Assembly: GCF_016195855.1 (NCBI RefSeq)
Contig: NZ_JACPYU010000022.1
Coordinates: 62,001 to 126,000, forward strand
DNA from: Aquabacterium sp.
GTDB taxonomy: Bacteria; Pseudomonadota; Gammaproteobacteria; Burkholderiales; Burkholderiaceae_C
DNA length: 64,000 nucleotides
Reading direction: 5' to 3'
Shown: one piece after another, positions 54,737 through 62,333 of the stretch
How positions within the stretch are numbered: position 1 is the first letter of the stretch
Layout of the letters: every line of letters begins with the position of its first letter
Program-made: the position numbers and the translations under genes
Notes under the pieces: generated by a model
What the model saw: the letters and a program-made list of their open reading frames with translations, nothing else
What the model was told of the DNA's origin: nothing
Databases searched by the model: none

Positions 54737-55783
54737 TCAGTAAACGAAGTTGTAGCGGGTGTAGGACATGCCGGCCGCGGTCATCAGGGCCGTGACCTTG
54801 TGGCCTCGCTCCAGCCGGCCTTCTTTGCTGGCGGTGGCCAGGGCGGCGGGCACGGAGTTGGTGACCAGGTTGCCGTACTCGGGCAGCATGAACATATAGG
54901 GCACGGTTTTGCCCAGGCGCTTTTCAATATCGCGCCATGCGGTCAGCGTGTTGGTGTGCGGAATGAACAGGTCCACCTCATCAACGGGGATGGGGTTCTC
55001 GCGCATCATCTCTTCCAGGTCCTGGATGGTGTTGTCCTGCATCTTCTTGCCGTAGGACATGAAACGCAGGCGGCCCTTGCCTGCCATGGACAGGTCCTTC
55101 AATCGCATGGTTTCCAGATCGTCTTCGATGATGGGCGACATGCACAGGTCCGCGTACTGCGTGAAGGTGCGGTTGTCGAACTGCCAGGGCTTGTCGCTGT
55201 CGGCGGTCAGGATGGTGGCGGTCGAGCCCTCACCCACGGTGTAGCTGGCGAAGGCCCATTCCAGGTCGGCCAGGCTGGTGAGCTTGTGGTTCTGTGCCAG
55301 GGGCTGGCCTTCGTGGCTGGCGTACTCGGCCGTCACGATCAGGATGTTCTTGAACTGGCCCGATGCCAGGAAGGACTGGGCAATCTGCGTGGCACGCGTC
55401 CAGCTGCCACAGGCTTCGGTCACGTCGAAACATTGGGTCTTGTGCATGCCCATGGCCTTGGCCACGAAGAAGGCCATGGCGGGCTCGATCACGCGCTTGT
55501 CCACGCTGGCATGGATCAGCAGGTCGATGTCTTCCTTGTCCAGGCCGGCCTGGTCCAGCGCATCGTTGATGGCGCGCTCGGTGTAGGCGAAGGCCTGTTC
55601 ACCTTCGGCCAGCCAGTGGCGGTTCTTCGAGCCGATGTAGCTCAGGTAATGCCCGATGGTTTGCAGGGCCACATCAAGGTCACCCTCGAAACCTTCGCGG
55701 CTCTGGTCGGCCACGATTTGCAGCATTTCTTCGTTCGAAACAGTGCGTTCAGGAAAGGCAAAGGAGACACCCGAGATGTGCAT
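54737..55783 (-). CDS. OleA-like ketoacyl synthase III
   Basis: The 348-residue thiolase-fold enzyme has the Cys-His-Asn triad: Cys125 (VTEACGSW), His276 (FIPHTNT) and Asn305 (EYGNLVTNS). Glu100 in RVIEPAM, 25 residues before the Cys, matches in spacing the OleA Glu that promotes head-to-head joining of two acyl chains; FabH lacks it. The expected reaction is Claisen condensation of acyl-CoAs to a 2-alkyl-3-ketoacid. It is the first gene of the operon, with a GGAAG ribosome site. It is quite divergent from Xanthomonas OleA. Confidence 0.8.
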   Translation of the reverse strand: MHISGVSFAFPERTVSNEEMLQIVADQSREGFEGDLDVALQTIGHYLSYIGSKNRHWLAEGEQAFAYTERAINDALDQAGLDKEDIDLLIHASVDKRVIEPAMAFFVAKAMGMHKTQCFDVTEACGSWTRATQIAQSFLASGQFKNILIVTAEYASHEGQPLAQNHKLTSLADLEWAFASYTVGEGSTATILTADSDKPWQFDNRTFTQYADLCMSPIIEDDLETMRLKDLSMAGKGRLRFMSYGKKMQDNTIQDLEEMMRENPIPVDEVDLFIPHTNTLTAWRDIEKRLGKTVPYMFMLPEYGNLVTNSVPAALATASKEGRLERGHKVTALMTAAGMSYTRYNFVY

Positions 55784-56177
55784 GGCGGACTTCCGTTCAA
55801 GTGAGGTTCTGGCTGTGGCTTCTCGAACAGTTCAGCTGGCGTTTGGGGGAGGGCCAGAGCGCTGGAGAAGAACGATTGCACGAAGTCTGTCAGATTCGGT
55901 TTGATTCGGGAAATCCCTTAAGTGAGCGTCATTTCGTTTCGTTTCTGATTTTGAAAATGTTCGTTGTCTTTCGAATTGCATCCAATATGGCATGAGGTTG
56001 ACGTATTGGGAAAGAAGCGAATCGTGTCAATCAACACGAATATGGACATGACCTTGTCCGGTAGGCGCTACGCGTCGCTGCCGGATAGCCCCATCTGAAT
56101 CAGGGAGCTCATAAACATCCATTTGAAATAAATGTTATGGTTCTGCCCGGTAGCCGACTGGCTGCACGGAACCGCAC
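55784..56177. other. Regulatory gap between the ole-like operon and ccoG
   Basis: The 394 bases hold no gene and are markedly AT-richer than their surroundings. They contain an inverted repeat TCGTGT-CAATCA-ACACGA (56022-56039) and a GC-rich hairpin TCCGG...CCGGA near 56060-56090. Promoters for both divergent units should lie here, but no near-consensus pair is obvious. Confidence 0.55.
56022..56039. promoter_or_regulatory. Palindromic operator candidate
   Basis: Perfect 6-bp inverted arms TCGTGT/ACACGA with a 6-base spacer lie between the divergent OleA-like and ccoG genes. It does not fit the FNR consensus TTGAT-N4-ATCAA. The regulator is unknown. Confidence 0.4.
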
Positions 56178-57626
56178 ATGAGCCAGCCCCGCATCATCCC
56201 CATCAAGCCCGTCAACACGCCGCCTCAGCATGGCTCGCTCTTCGAGGCGCACCAGAAAGTCCACGCACGATCGGTCCAGGGGCTGTTTGCCAACTGGCGA
56301 TGGGCCATGGTGTGGGTCACGCAACTTGTGTTTTACGGCCTGCCCTGGTTGCCCTGGAACGGGCGTCAGGCGATGCTGTTTGACCTCAACAGCCGGCGCT
56401 TTTACATCTTCGATCTGGTCCTGTACCCGCAGGACTTCATCTACCTGGCCGCCTTGCTGGTGCTCAGCGCGCTGGCCCTGTTCTTCTTCACCGCGATCGC
56501 CGGGCGCCTGTGGTGCGGCTTTGCCTGCCCGCAAACGGTCTACACCGAGATCTTCATGTGGATCGAGCAGCGCATCGAGGGTGACCGCCTGGCGCGCATC
56601 CGCCTGGATGCCGCGCCCTGGTCCGGCAACAAGCTGCTCAAGCGGGGCAGCAAGCACATGGCCTGGGGCGTGTTTAGCCTGTGGACGGGCCTGACCTTTG
56701 TGGGCTACTTCACCCCGATGCGCGCCTTGCTGGCGTCCATCCTCAGCCTGAGCGCGGGCCCGTGGGAGCTGTTCTGGAGCGTGTTCTATGGCCTGGCCAC
56801 CTATGGCAACGCAGGCTTTTTGCGCGAGCAGGTCTGCAAATACATGTGCCCGTATGCGCGCTTTCAAAGCGTGATGCTGGACGGTGACTCGCTCATCGTG
56901 GGCTATGACGCGGCGCGGGGCGAATCGCGCGGTTCACGGTCCAAGTCAGCCGACAGGGCCCAGCTCGGCCTGGGTGATTGCGTGGACTGCACGCTGTGTG
57001 TGCAGGTCTGCCCCGTGGGCATCGACATCCGCAACGGCTTCCAGATGGAGTGCATCGGCTGCGGTGCGTGCATCGACGTCTGTGACTCGGTCATGGACAA
57101 GATGAAGTACCCGCGTGGGCTCATTCGCTTTTCCACGCAGAACGGGCTGGACAACGGCTGGTCCCGATCCAAACTGGTCAAGCGTGTGATGCGATGGCGA
57201 ACCGCCATCTACGGTGGGGCCTTGCTGATCGGTGCCAGCGCCTTTGCCTTCAACCTGATGACGCGCGCGCCATTCCGTGTAGACATCATCCGGGACCGCG
57301 GCGTGATGGCCCGCATGGTGGAAGACGGTGTGATCGAGAACGTCTACCGCCTGCACATCATGAACTCGACCGAGCAGCCCCAGCGCTACCGCGTGGACGT
57401 GTCTGCCGAACACGGCGTGTATGGCATGCGGGTGGACAACGCTCAGACCATTCAACTGGCGCCATCCGAGAACCGCGATGTCAGCGTGCGCATCCGGCTG
57501 GATGCCAATGCGGCGGCCAATCTGGCGGGCCAGATCGTGCCGATCAGCATGGGCGTCGAGCAACTGGGGGCTTACGGGCAGGCCGTGCGCGTGATCGAGA
57601 AGAGCACCTTCGTGGTGCCCCGCTGA
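56178..57626 (+). CDS. ccoG: CcoG, cytochrome cbb3 oxidase assembly protein
   Basis: The 482-residue membrane ferredoxin (FixG/RdxA family) has five membrane helices, the CGFACPQTVYTEIFMWIEQRIEG motif, two 4Fe-4S clusters (CVDCTLCVQVCPVGIDIRNG and CIGCGACIDVCDSVMDKMKYP) and a C-terminal Ig-like FixG domain (about 375-480). It helps reduce copper for the cbb3 oxidase. The other cco genes are not in the window, so this copy is solitary. Confidence 0.94.
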   Translation: MSQPRIIPIKPVNTPPQHGSLFEAHQKVHARSVQGLFANWRWAMVWVTQLVFYGLPWLPWNGRQAMLFDLNSRRFYIFDLVLYPQDFIYLAALLVLSALALFFFTAIAGRLWCGFACPQTVYTEIFMWIEQRIEGDRLARIRLDAAPWSGNKLLKRGSKHMAWGVFSLWTGLTFVGYFTPMRALLASILSLSAGPWELFWSVFYGLATYGNAGFLREQVCKYMCPYARFQSVMLDGDSLIVGYDAARGESRGSRSKSADRAQLGLGDCVDCTLCVQVCPVGIDIRNGFQMECIGCGACIDVCDSVMDKMKYPRGLIRFSTQNGLDNGWSRSKLVKRVMRWRTAIYGGALLIGASAFAFNLMTRAPFRVDIIRDRGVMARMVEDGVIENVYRLHIMNSTEQPQRYRVDVSAEHGVYGMRVDNAQTIQLAPSENRDVSVRIRLDANAAANLAGQIVPISMGVEQLGAYGQAVRVIEKSTFVVPR

Positions 57627-57632
57627 GCGGCC

Positions 57633-58568
57633 TCAGAAGCTGGCCAGGAATTGCTGATAAAGCTCGGCCGTCATGGCCGGGCGCTCCACCATGGGCATGT
57701 GGCCGATGCCATCGAGCACATGCACCTTTGACTGGGGCAGGGCGGCTTGCCACACGGGCACGCTGCTGACGTCAATGAGCCTGTCCTCCGTGCCCCACAT
57801 CAGCATGACCGGCAGCTTCACCTCGTGGATGCGCACGGGCAGGTCGGTCTCCTTGTGCGACTCGCTGAAGATCTGCGCCAGTTGTGCGCGCTGCGCGATG
57901 TAACGCTCGCCCACGGCATCCAGCACAAAGCCGGGCATCCAGGGCGGTGAGGCCATGGTCATGGGGTAGAAGCGGTAGAAGTCTGCGCGCGAGCCGATGA
58001 GGAAGGGGTTCTGGCCCTTGCTCAGCATGGTGCGCATCTCGCTGGGGTGCAGCGAGGGCAGGCCAGCCGGGTCCACCAAACCGGCAGACAGCGTGCGCTG
58101 CGGGTAGCTCACGGCGAACTGGGCCGCGATGAAGCCGCCCATCGAGTTGCCGATCACATGGGCCTGCTTGATCTGCAACTGGTCGAGCAAGGCCACCATG
58201 CGCCGTGTCTGTGCCTCGATCGTGTAGCGCCAGTCAGGCTTGAAGCCCGTTTCACCATGCCCCGGCAAGTCAGGAATGATGACCTGGTATTGCCCACTGA
58301 AGTGGCGTGCAAAACGCGCCCAGACGTCCTTGTCGGCGCTGAAGCCGTGAAGCATCAGAATGGCCGGGCCGGTTCCAGACGAACGGTACAAGGTGATGGG
58401 GATGCCTTCCACCGTGACGACCTCTTTGTGCAGGCCGTACAGGCGCGACTCGATGCCAGCGCCGAGCTCATACGTGAGTTGCCCGATGCGCGGATAGGTC
58501 GTGTAAGACCAGCCCAGCGCGAGTGTGGCCAATGCAGCGGCCACAAGCGTTTTCTTCTTCAATGCCAT
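57633..58568 (-). CDS. Alpha/beta hydrolase, family V lipase-like
   Basis: The 311-residue protein has an N-terminal signal/anchor (LVAAALATLALGWSY), the oxyanion LHGFSADKDVWARFARHF, nucleophile GNSMGG (GxSxG), an Asp in GTEDRLIDV and the catalytic His in GIGHMPMVE. This is the pattern of Psychrobacter/Moraxella lipases. It is the third gene of the monooxygenase-SDR-hydrolase operon and could cut the ester formed by the Baeyer-Villiger enzyme. It is not OleB: the haloalkane-dehalogenase motifs are missing. Confidence 0.88.
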   Translation of the reverse strand: MALKKKTLVAAALATLALGWSYTTYPRIGQLTYELGAGIESRLYGLHKEVVTVEGIPITLYRSSGTGPAILMLHGFSADKDVWARFARHFSGQYQVIIPDLPGHGETGFKPDWRYTIEAQTRRMVALLDQLQIKQAHVIGNSMGGFIAAQFAVSYPQRTLSAGLVDPAGLPSLHPSEMRTMLSKGQNPFLIGSRADFYRFYPMTMASPPWMPGFVLDAVGERYIAQRAQLAQIFSESHKETDLPVRIHEVKLPVMLMWGTEDRLIDVSSVPVWQAALPQSKVHVLDGIGHMPMVERPAMTAELYQQFLASF

Positions 58569-58593
58569 GGTGATGATGCGTGTGGTGCGTGGG

Positions 58594-59436
58594 TCAACCG
58601 GCCAGCATCTTGCGGGCAATGAAGGCCGACATCGGCTGGTACCACGAGCCCACCAGGCGCACGAGGAAGTCCAGGATCTTGGCATCCACGCCCACCAGCA
58701 CACGACGTTGATTGCGCTCCACCGCACGCAGGATCTGCAGCGCGGCGCTGTGCGCCGTGGTCACGTTCAAGGCTTTGTCAAAACGGGCGCGCGCGGCCTC
58801 GGCATCACCGCCAGATGCAGCATGCAGGCTTTCGTCCATCTTGGCTGCGCGGGCAATGTTGGTGCGGATGCCGCCCGGGTGCACGCAGGTCGCGCTCACG
58901 CCGCAGTTCTCGATGTCCAGCTCCTGCCGCAGGGCTTCGGTGAAACCACGCACGGCGAACTTGCTTGAGTTGTACGTGCCTTGCGTGGGCGAGGCCAGCA
59001 GCCCGAAGAGGCTGGAGGTGTTGACCACATGCCCGTCGCCTGATTGCTTCAGGTAAGGCAGGAAGGCCTGCGTGCCCCACACCACACCCCAGAAGTTGAT
59101 GCCCATGATCCACTGGAAGTCTTCAGGCTTGACCGTCTCGATGAGGGCGCCCAGGGCCACGCCCGCGTTGTTGAAGACCAGGTTGACCTTGCCGTGATCG
59201 GCGACCACCTTGGCGGCCCAGGCGTTCATGGCGTCGCGATCGGCCACATTGAGCTTGTCGGTGGTGACCTTCACGCCCAGCTTGCTCGCCATCTGCGCGG
59301 TCTCGGCCAGCCCGGCCTCGTTCACATCGCTCAAGGCGAGGTGGCAGCCGCGGCGCGCCAGTTCCAGCGCCAGCGTGCGGCCCATGCCCGATGCCGCACC
59401 CGTGATGGCGGCAACCTTGTTCTTGAAGTCCTTCAT
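58594..59436 (-). CDS. Short-chain dehydrogenase/reductase
   Basis: The 280-residue classical SDR has TGAASGMGRTLALELARRG, NNAGV, Ser in NTSSLFG and YNSSK. A hydrophobic C-terminus (LVRLVGSWYQPMSAFIARKML) suggests membrane contact. It sits 24 bases after the monooxygenase gene and 25 before the lipase gene. Likely role: alcohol/ketone interconversion feeding or following the monooxygenase. Confidence 0.88.
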   Translation of the reverse strand: MKDFKNKVAAITGAASGMGRTLALELARRGCHLALSDVNEAGLAETAQMASKLGVKVTTDKLNVADRDAMNAWAAKVVADHGKVNLVFNNAGVALGALIETVKPEDFQWIMGINFWGVVWGTQAFLPYLKQSGDGHVVNTSSLFGLLASPTQGTYNSSKFAVRGFTEALRQELDIENCGVSATCVHPGGIRTNIARAAKMDESLHAASGGDAEAARARFDKALNVTTAHSAALQILRAVERNQRRVLVGVDAKILDFLVRLVGSWYQPMSAFIARKMLAG

Positions 59437-59460
59437 GGCTTGCGGTCCTTCTTGCAAAGA

Positions 59461-60918
59461 TCAGGTAAACAGGTGATGGGCCGGCTTGAAGGCCTGGCAC
59501 ATGCGGCGGAAGGTGAAGCTGAAGCCCGGGAACATCGCGATCACGTGGCCGCTCTTGCTCTGGTACCAGCTGTGGCAACCACCCGATTGCCACACGGTCT
59601 GCTTCATCTCGCGGTGGATCATGGCGGTGTAATCGTTCTCGGCATCGGGTTTGACCTCGATGGCCTTGGCCTTGCGTGCCTGCACGGACTTGATCGCCCG
59701 CATGATGTATTCCATCTGCGCCTCGATCACAAAAATAGCTGAAGTGTGGCCGATGCCCGTGTTGGGCCCGGTCACCACAAACAGGTTGGGGAAGCCCGGG
59801 AGCGAGGTGCCCAGGTAGGCGCGCGGGAACGTGCTCCACACCTCGCCCACGGACTTGCCACCCTTGCCGATCACGGGGTAGGAGATCACGCCGTCCGTGG
59901 CGTCATAACCTGTGGAGTAGACGATCAGGTCCAGATCCACCTGCTTGCCTTGCGTGGTCACGATGCCGCGCTCGTTGATCTCGGCAATGCCGTCGTCCTT
60001 GGTGTGCAGCGTCACATTGGGGCGCGCCAGGGCGGGGTAGAGCGTGCTCGACAGGATGATGCGCTTGCAGCCGATCGTGTAGTCAGGCGTGACGGCGGCT
60101 TGCAGCTTGGGGTCTTTCAGCTGCTTGTGGATGTGCCGCAGCGCGGCCTTCTGGGCGACCAGATTGAGCATGGTCTTGGAGTACTTGAAGCCGATCATGC
60201 GGCTCTCCAGCGACCAGTAGATGACCGTGCGCAGGGCCTTGTAAATCAGCTTGGAGCCCAGTAGCGCGCGCTCGAACCCCGAAAACACACGGTCAGGGCG
60301 AGGCAGCACCCAGTGTGGCGTGCGCTGGAACACATGCAGATGCCCGACGTCTGGCGCGATCGCCGGGATCACCTGCGCGGCCGACGCGCCACTGCCAATG
60401 ATGGCCACGCGCTTGCCTTGGTAGTTGTAGTCGTGATCCCACGAGTTGGTGTGGAAGCTGTGGCCCCTGAAGGTGTCGCGGCCTTTGAAGTTGGGGATCA
60501 CGGGCGTGCTCAAGGGGCCGGAGGCATTGATCAGGAACTTCGCCTGGAAGGTGCCAGCGTCATCGGTGTGGATCTGCCAGAGCTGCTGCGCCTCATCCCA
60601 TTGCACCTTGTTGACATTGGCGTTGAGGCGCACCTTGTCTTCCAGCTGGTGCTTGGCGATCACGTACTTGGTGTACTGCACCAGCTCGTTTTGCTCGGCA
60701 AACATCTGCGTCCACTTGTAGGGCTCGAAGGACAACGAATACAGCGGCGACTGCACGTCCACGGCCGCGCCGGGGTAGCTGTTCTGGCTCCAGGTGCCAC
60801 CGATCCAGGCTCGGCGCTCCAGCATCAGGAAATCGTTGATGCCGTTCTTTTTGAGGTTGATGGCCGCAGCCTGGCCGCCAAAGCCCGTGCCGATGATGAT
60901 CGCGGTGTACGTCTGCAT
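59461..60918 (-). CDS. Baeyer-Villiger-type flavin monooxygenase
   Basis: The 485-residue FAD enzyme has GTGFGG near the N-terminus, the BVMO fingerprint FxGxxxHxxxWD (FRGHSFHTNSWD) and the NADPH motif GSGASA. It inserts oxygen beside a carbonyl, turning ketones into esters. With an SDR and a lipase in one operon the set can carry out alcohol to ketone to ester to acid plus alcohol. Similar gene groups include the mycobacterial mymA operon. It is divergent from a TetR gene that probably represses it. Confidence 0.9.
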   Translation of the reverse strand: MQTYTAIIIGTGFGGQAAAINLKKNGINDFLMLERRAWIGGTWSQNSYPGAAVDVQSPLYSLSFEPYKWTQMFAEQNELVQYTKYVIAKHQLEDKVRLNANVNKVQWDEAQQLWQIHTDDAGTFQAKFLINASGPLSTPVIPNFKGRDTFRGHSFHTNSWDHDYNYQGKRVAIIGSGASAAQVIPAIAPDVGHLHVFQRTPHWVLPRPDRVFSGFERALLGSKLIYKALRTVIYWSLESRMIGFKYSKTMLNLVAQKAALRHIHKQLKDPKLQAAVTPDYTIGCKRIILSSTLYPALARPNVTLHTKDDGIAEINERGIVTTQGKQVDLDLIVYSTGYDATDGVISYPVIGKGGKSVGEVWSTFPRAYLGTSLPGFPNLFVVTGPNTGIGHTSAIFVIEAQMEYIMRAIKSVQARKAKAIEVKPDAENDYTAMIHREMKQTVWQSGGCHSWYQSKSGHVIAMFPGFSFTFRRMCQAFKPAHHLFT

Positions 60919-60939
60919 GGTCCTGCTCGCAAAAGTCTT

Positions 60940-60987
60940 AAGTGAAGATGCTTGTCGTCAGTTTACAAGTGAAGACGATTGTCGTCA
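60940..60987. promoter_or_regulatory. Tandem TetR operator repeats
   Basis: Two 21-base direct repeats (60940-60960 and 60967-60987, 27-base period, 18 of 21 identical) begin AAGTGAAGA and end TGTCGTCA. The second contains the palindrome GACGA-TTG-TCGTC. They fill the gap between the divergent monooxygenase and TetR genes, the usual place for TetR self-regulation. Confidence 0.7.
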
Positions 60988-60996
60988 AATACGGGT

Positions 60997-61656
60997 ATGA
61001 TGAAAACTGGAACCAGCGACGACAACAAGGGCCGCGTTTACGGGGGGGAGAACCAGGAAGAGCGCCGCGCGCGCCGCCGGCAGCAGTTCCTGGACGCCGG
61101 CCTGCAGGTGTTTGGCACCCTGGGCTACCGCGCGGCCACCGTGCGCACCCTGTGCAAGCAAGCCGAACTGACGGACCGCTACTTTTACGAGTCGTTCGAC
61201 ACGACCGAGGACTTGCTGATGGGCGTGTACCACCAGCAATGTGATGCGCTGGAGCTGAGCGTGATGCAGGCGCTGGCACGTGCCGTTGGCAGCGCCGACA
61301 TCATGAAAGGCGTGGAGGCTGGGTTGGACGCCGTGTTCATGCACGTGTCCGACTCACGCGTGGCGCGCGTCATCTGGGTGGAGGTGATGGGCGTCAGCCC
61401 GCGCGTGGACAAGATGTACACCGACACCATGGACCGCTTCGCCAACCTGGTGATGACCGTGGCCCGGCAGCGCTATCCGGACCTGGGCATCGACAGCGAA
61501 GACGAGATCCGCATGCTGGGCCTGGCCATTGCCGGTGCGGTGAGCCAGTGCGTGCTGCACTGGTTGCTGGGCGGCTACCGCGAGAGCAGGGCGACCATGG
61601 TGTCGGCCACATCGCGGGTGTTTCGGGGTTTGTTGTCGACTTTGCCGGCGGGGTGA
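60997..61656 (+). CDS. TetR-family repressor
   Basis: The 219-residue protein has an N-terminal TetR helix-turn-helix (ARRRQQFLDAGLQVFGTLGYRAATVRTLCKQAELTDRYFYESFDTTEDLL) and a ligand-binding helical domain. Divergent from the monooxygenase operon, it likely senses a ketone, fatty acid or related lipid and controls that operon through the tandem repeats at 60940-60987. ATG 60997 or the adjacent ATG 61000 could start it. Confidence 0.88.
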   Translation: MMKTGTSDDNKGRVYGGENQEERRARRRQQFLDAGLQVFGTLGYRAATVRTLCKQAELTDRYFYESFDTTEDLLMGVYHQQCDALELSVMQALARAVGSADIMKGVEAGLDAVFMHVSDSRVARVIWVEVMGVSPRVDKMYTDTMDRFANLVMTVARQRYPDLGIDSEDEIRMLGLAIAGAVSQCVLHWLLGGYRESRATMVSATSRVFRGLLSTLPAG

Positions 61657-61686
61657 GGTCAAGGTTGGCGCAGCGCCCAAGCCAGG

Positions 61687-61965
61687 TCAATGCGTTGGCA
61701 CGTCCAGTTCTTTGGTCGTGCTGTTGGTCTCATCCAATTGGGGCGGCTCGATCTTGCGCAGCCACGATTGGGCGCAGTCCACCGTGTTGCCCACGGCGCC
61801 GTATTCGGTGATCAGGTTGTCACCTTCGACTTTCCATATGCGGCCATGCTCGCTGTGCTCGCCGCGCAAGCACACCACGCGCACGGTCTTGCCCACGTTG
61901 GGGCCCTTGGTGCCCAGGGCGCCTTCGATGATTTCGGCGTGGTCACCAGCTTGGATGGGTTTCAT
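61687..61965 (-). CDS. Small unknown protein (92 aa)
   Basis: The 92-residue protein begins MKPIQAGDHAEIIEGALGTKGPNVGKTVRVVCL and has a KOW/SH3-like beta pattern (GDxAxI...GKTVRVV...GRIWKVEGDNL) followed by DCAQSWLRKIEPP. I know no function. Similar proteins occur as orphans in Burkholderiales genomes and prophages, which, with the adjacent tRNA genes, hints at a mobile origin; this is recollection, not a search. Confidence 0.65.
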   Translation of the reverse strand: MKPIQAGDHAEIIEGALGTKGPNVGKTVRVVCLRGEHSEHGRIWKVEGDNLITEYGAVGNTVDCAQSWLRKIEPPQLDETNSTTKELDVPTH

Positions 61966-61980
61966 GGAAAGCTCCAAAGC

Positions 61981-62012
61981 AAAACGCCCCAAACATCACT
62001 GCTTGAGGCGTT
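61981..62012 (-). terminator. Probable terminator after the tRNA-Asn genes
   Basis: On the minus strand AACGCCTC (62012-62005) pairs with GGGGCGTT (61990-61983), one G-U pair, 14-base loop, followed by only two more T residues. It lies 8 bases after the second tRNA's 3' end. Confidence 0.5.
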
Positions 62013-62020
62013 CTTGAACT

Positions 62021-62096
62021 TGGCTCCTCGACCTGGGCTCGAACCAGGGACCTACGGATTAACAGTCCGGCGCTCTACCGACTGAGCTATCGAGGA
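62021..62096 (-). tRNA. tRNA-Asn (GTT), downstream copy
   Basis: The 76-base gene folds as a normal tRNA: acceptor TCCTCGA/TCGAGGA, D-arm GCTC...GAGC, anticodon GTT (62063-62061) in loop CTGTTAA, T-loop TTCGAGC, CCA encoded. It is second in a tandem pair, 51 bases from the first. Confidence 0.97.
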
Positions 62097-62147
62097 ACAA
62101 ATGGTGTCGGGCTTTGCAAATCGGCAAGCAAAGCCGTCTTGAATTTT

Positions 62148-62223
62148 TGGCTCCCCGACCTGGGCTCGAACCAGGGACCTACGGATTAACAGTCCGGCGC
62201 TCTACCAACTGAGCTATCGGGGA
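62148..62223 (-). tRNA. tRNA-Asn (GTT), upstream copy
   Basis: The 76-base gene is identical to the downstream copy except for the fourth acceptor pair (C-G in place of T-A, changed on both sides) and one D-loop base. Anticodon GTT is at 62190-62188 and CCA is encoded. An extended -10 promoter lies about 40 bases upstream. Confidence 0.97.
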
Positions 62224-62262
62224 TCAGCTGAAAACCATGCGCAAGGCGTGGCGATCAGTTGA

Positions 62263-62278
62263 GAACGCGACTATAGCA
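62263..62278 (-). promoter_or_regulatory. Promoter of the tRNA-Asn pair
   Basis: On the minus strand TGC-TATAGT (62278-62270) is an extended -10 box, followed by a GC-rich CGCG discriminator typical of stringently controlled stable-RNA promoters. No good -35 is seen. Confidence 0.55.
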
Positions 62279-62333
62279 TGCTTTTACAACTCACCTGGCC
62301 ACGTTGCGTGTTTTCGTCAGCCGTGTCTGGTCA

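Noticed and set aside
57633..58568. The alpha/beta hydrolase as the missing OleB
   Set aside because: It has a membrane anchor and a lipase GNSMGG motif, lacks haloalkane-dehalogenase-like OleB features, and belongs to a different operon.
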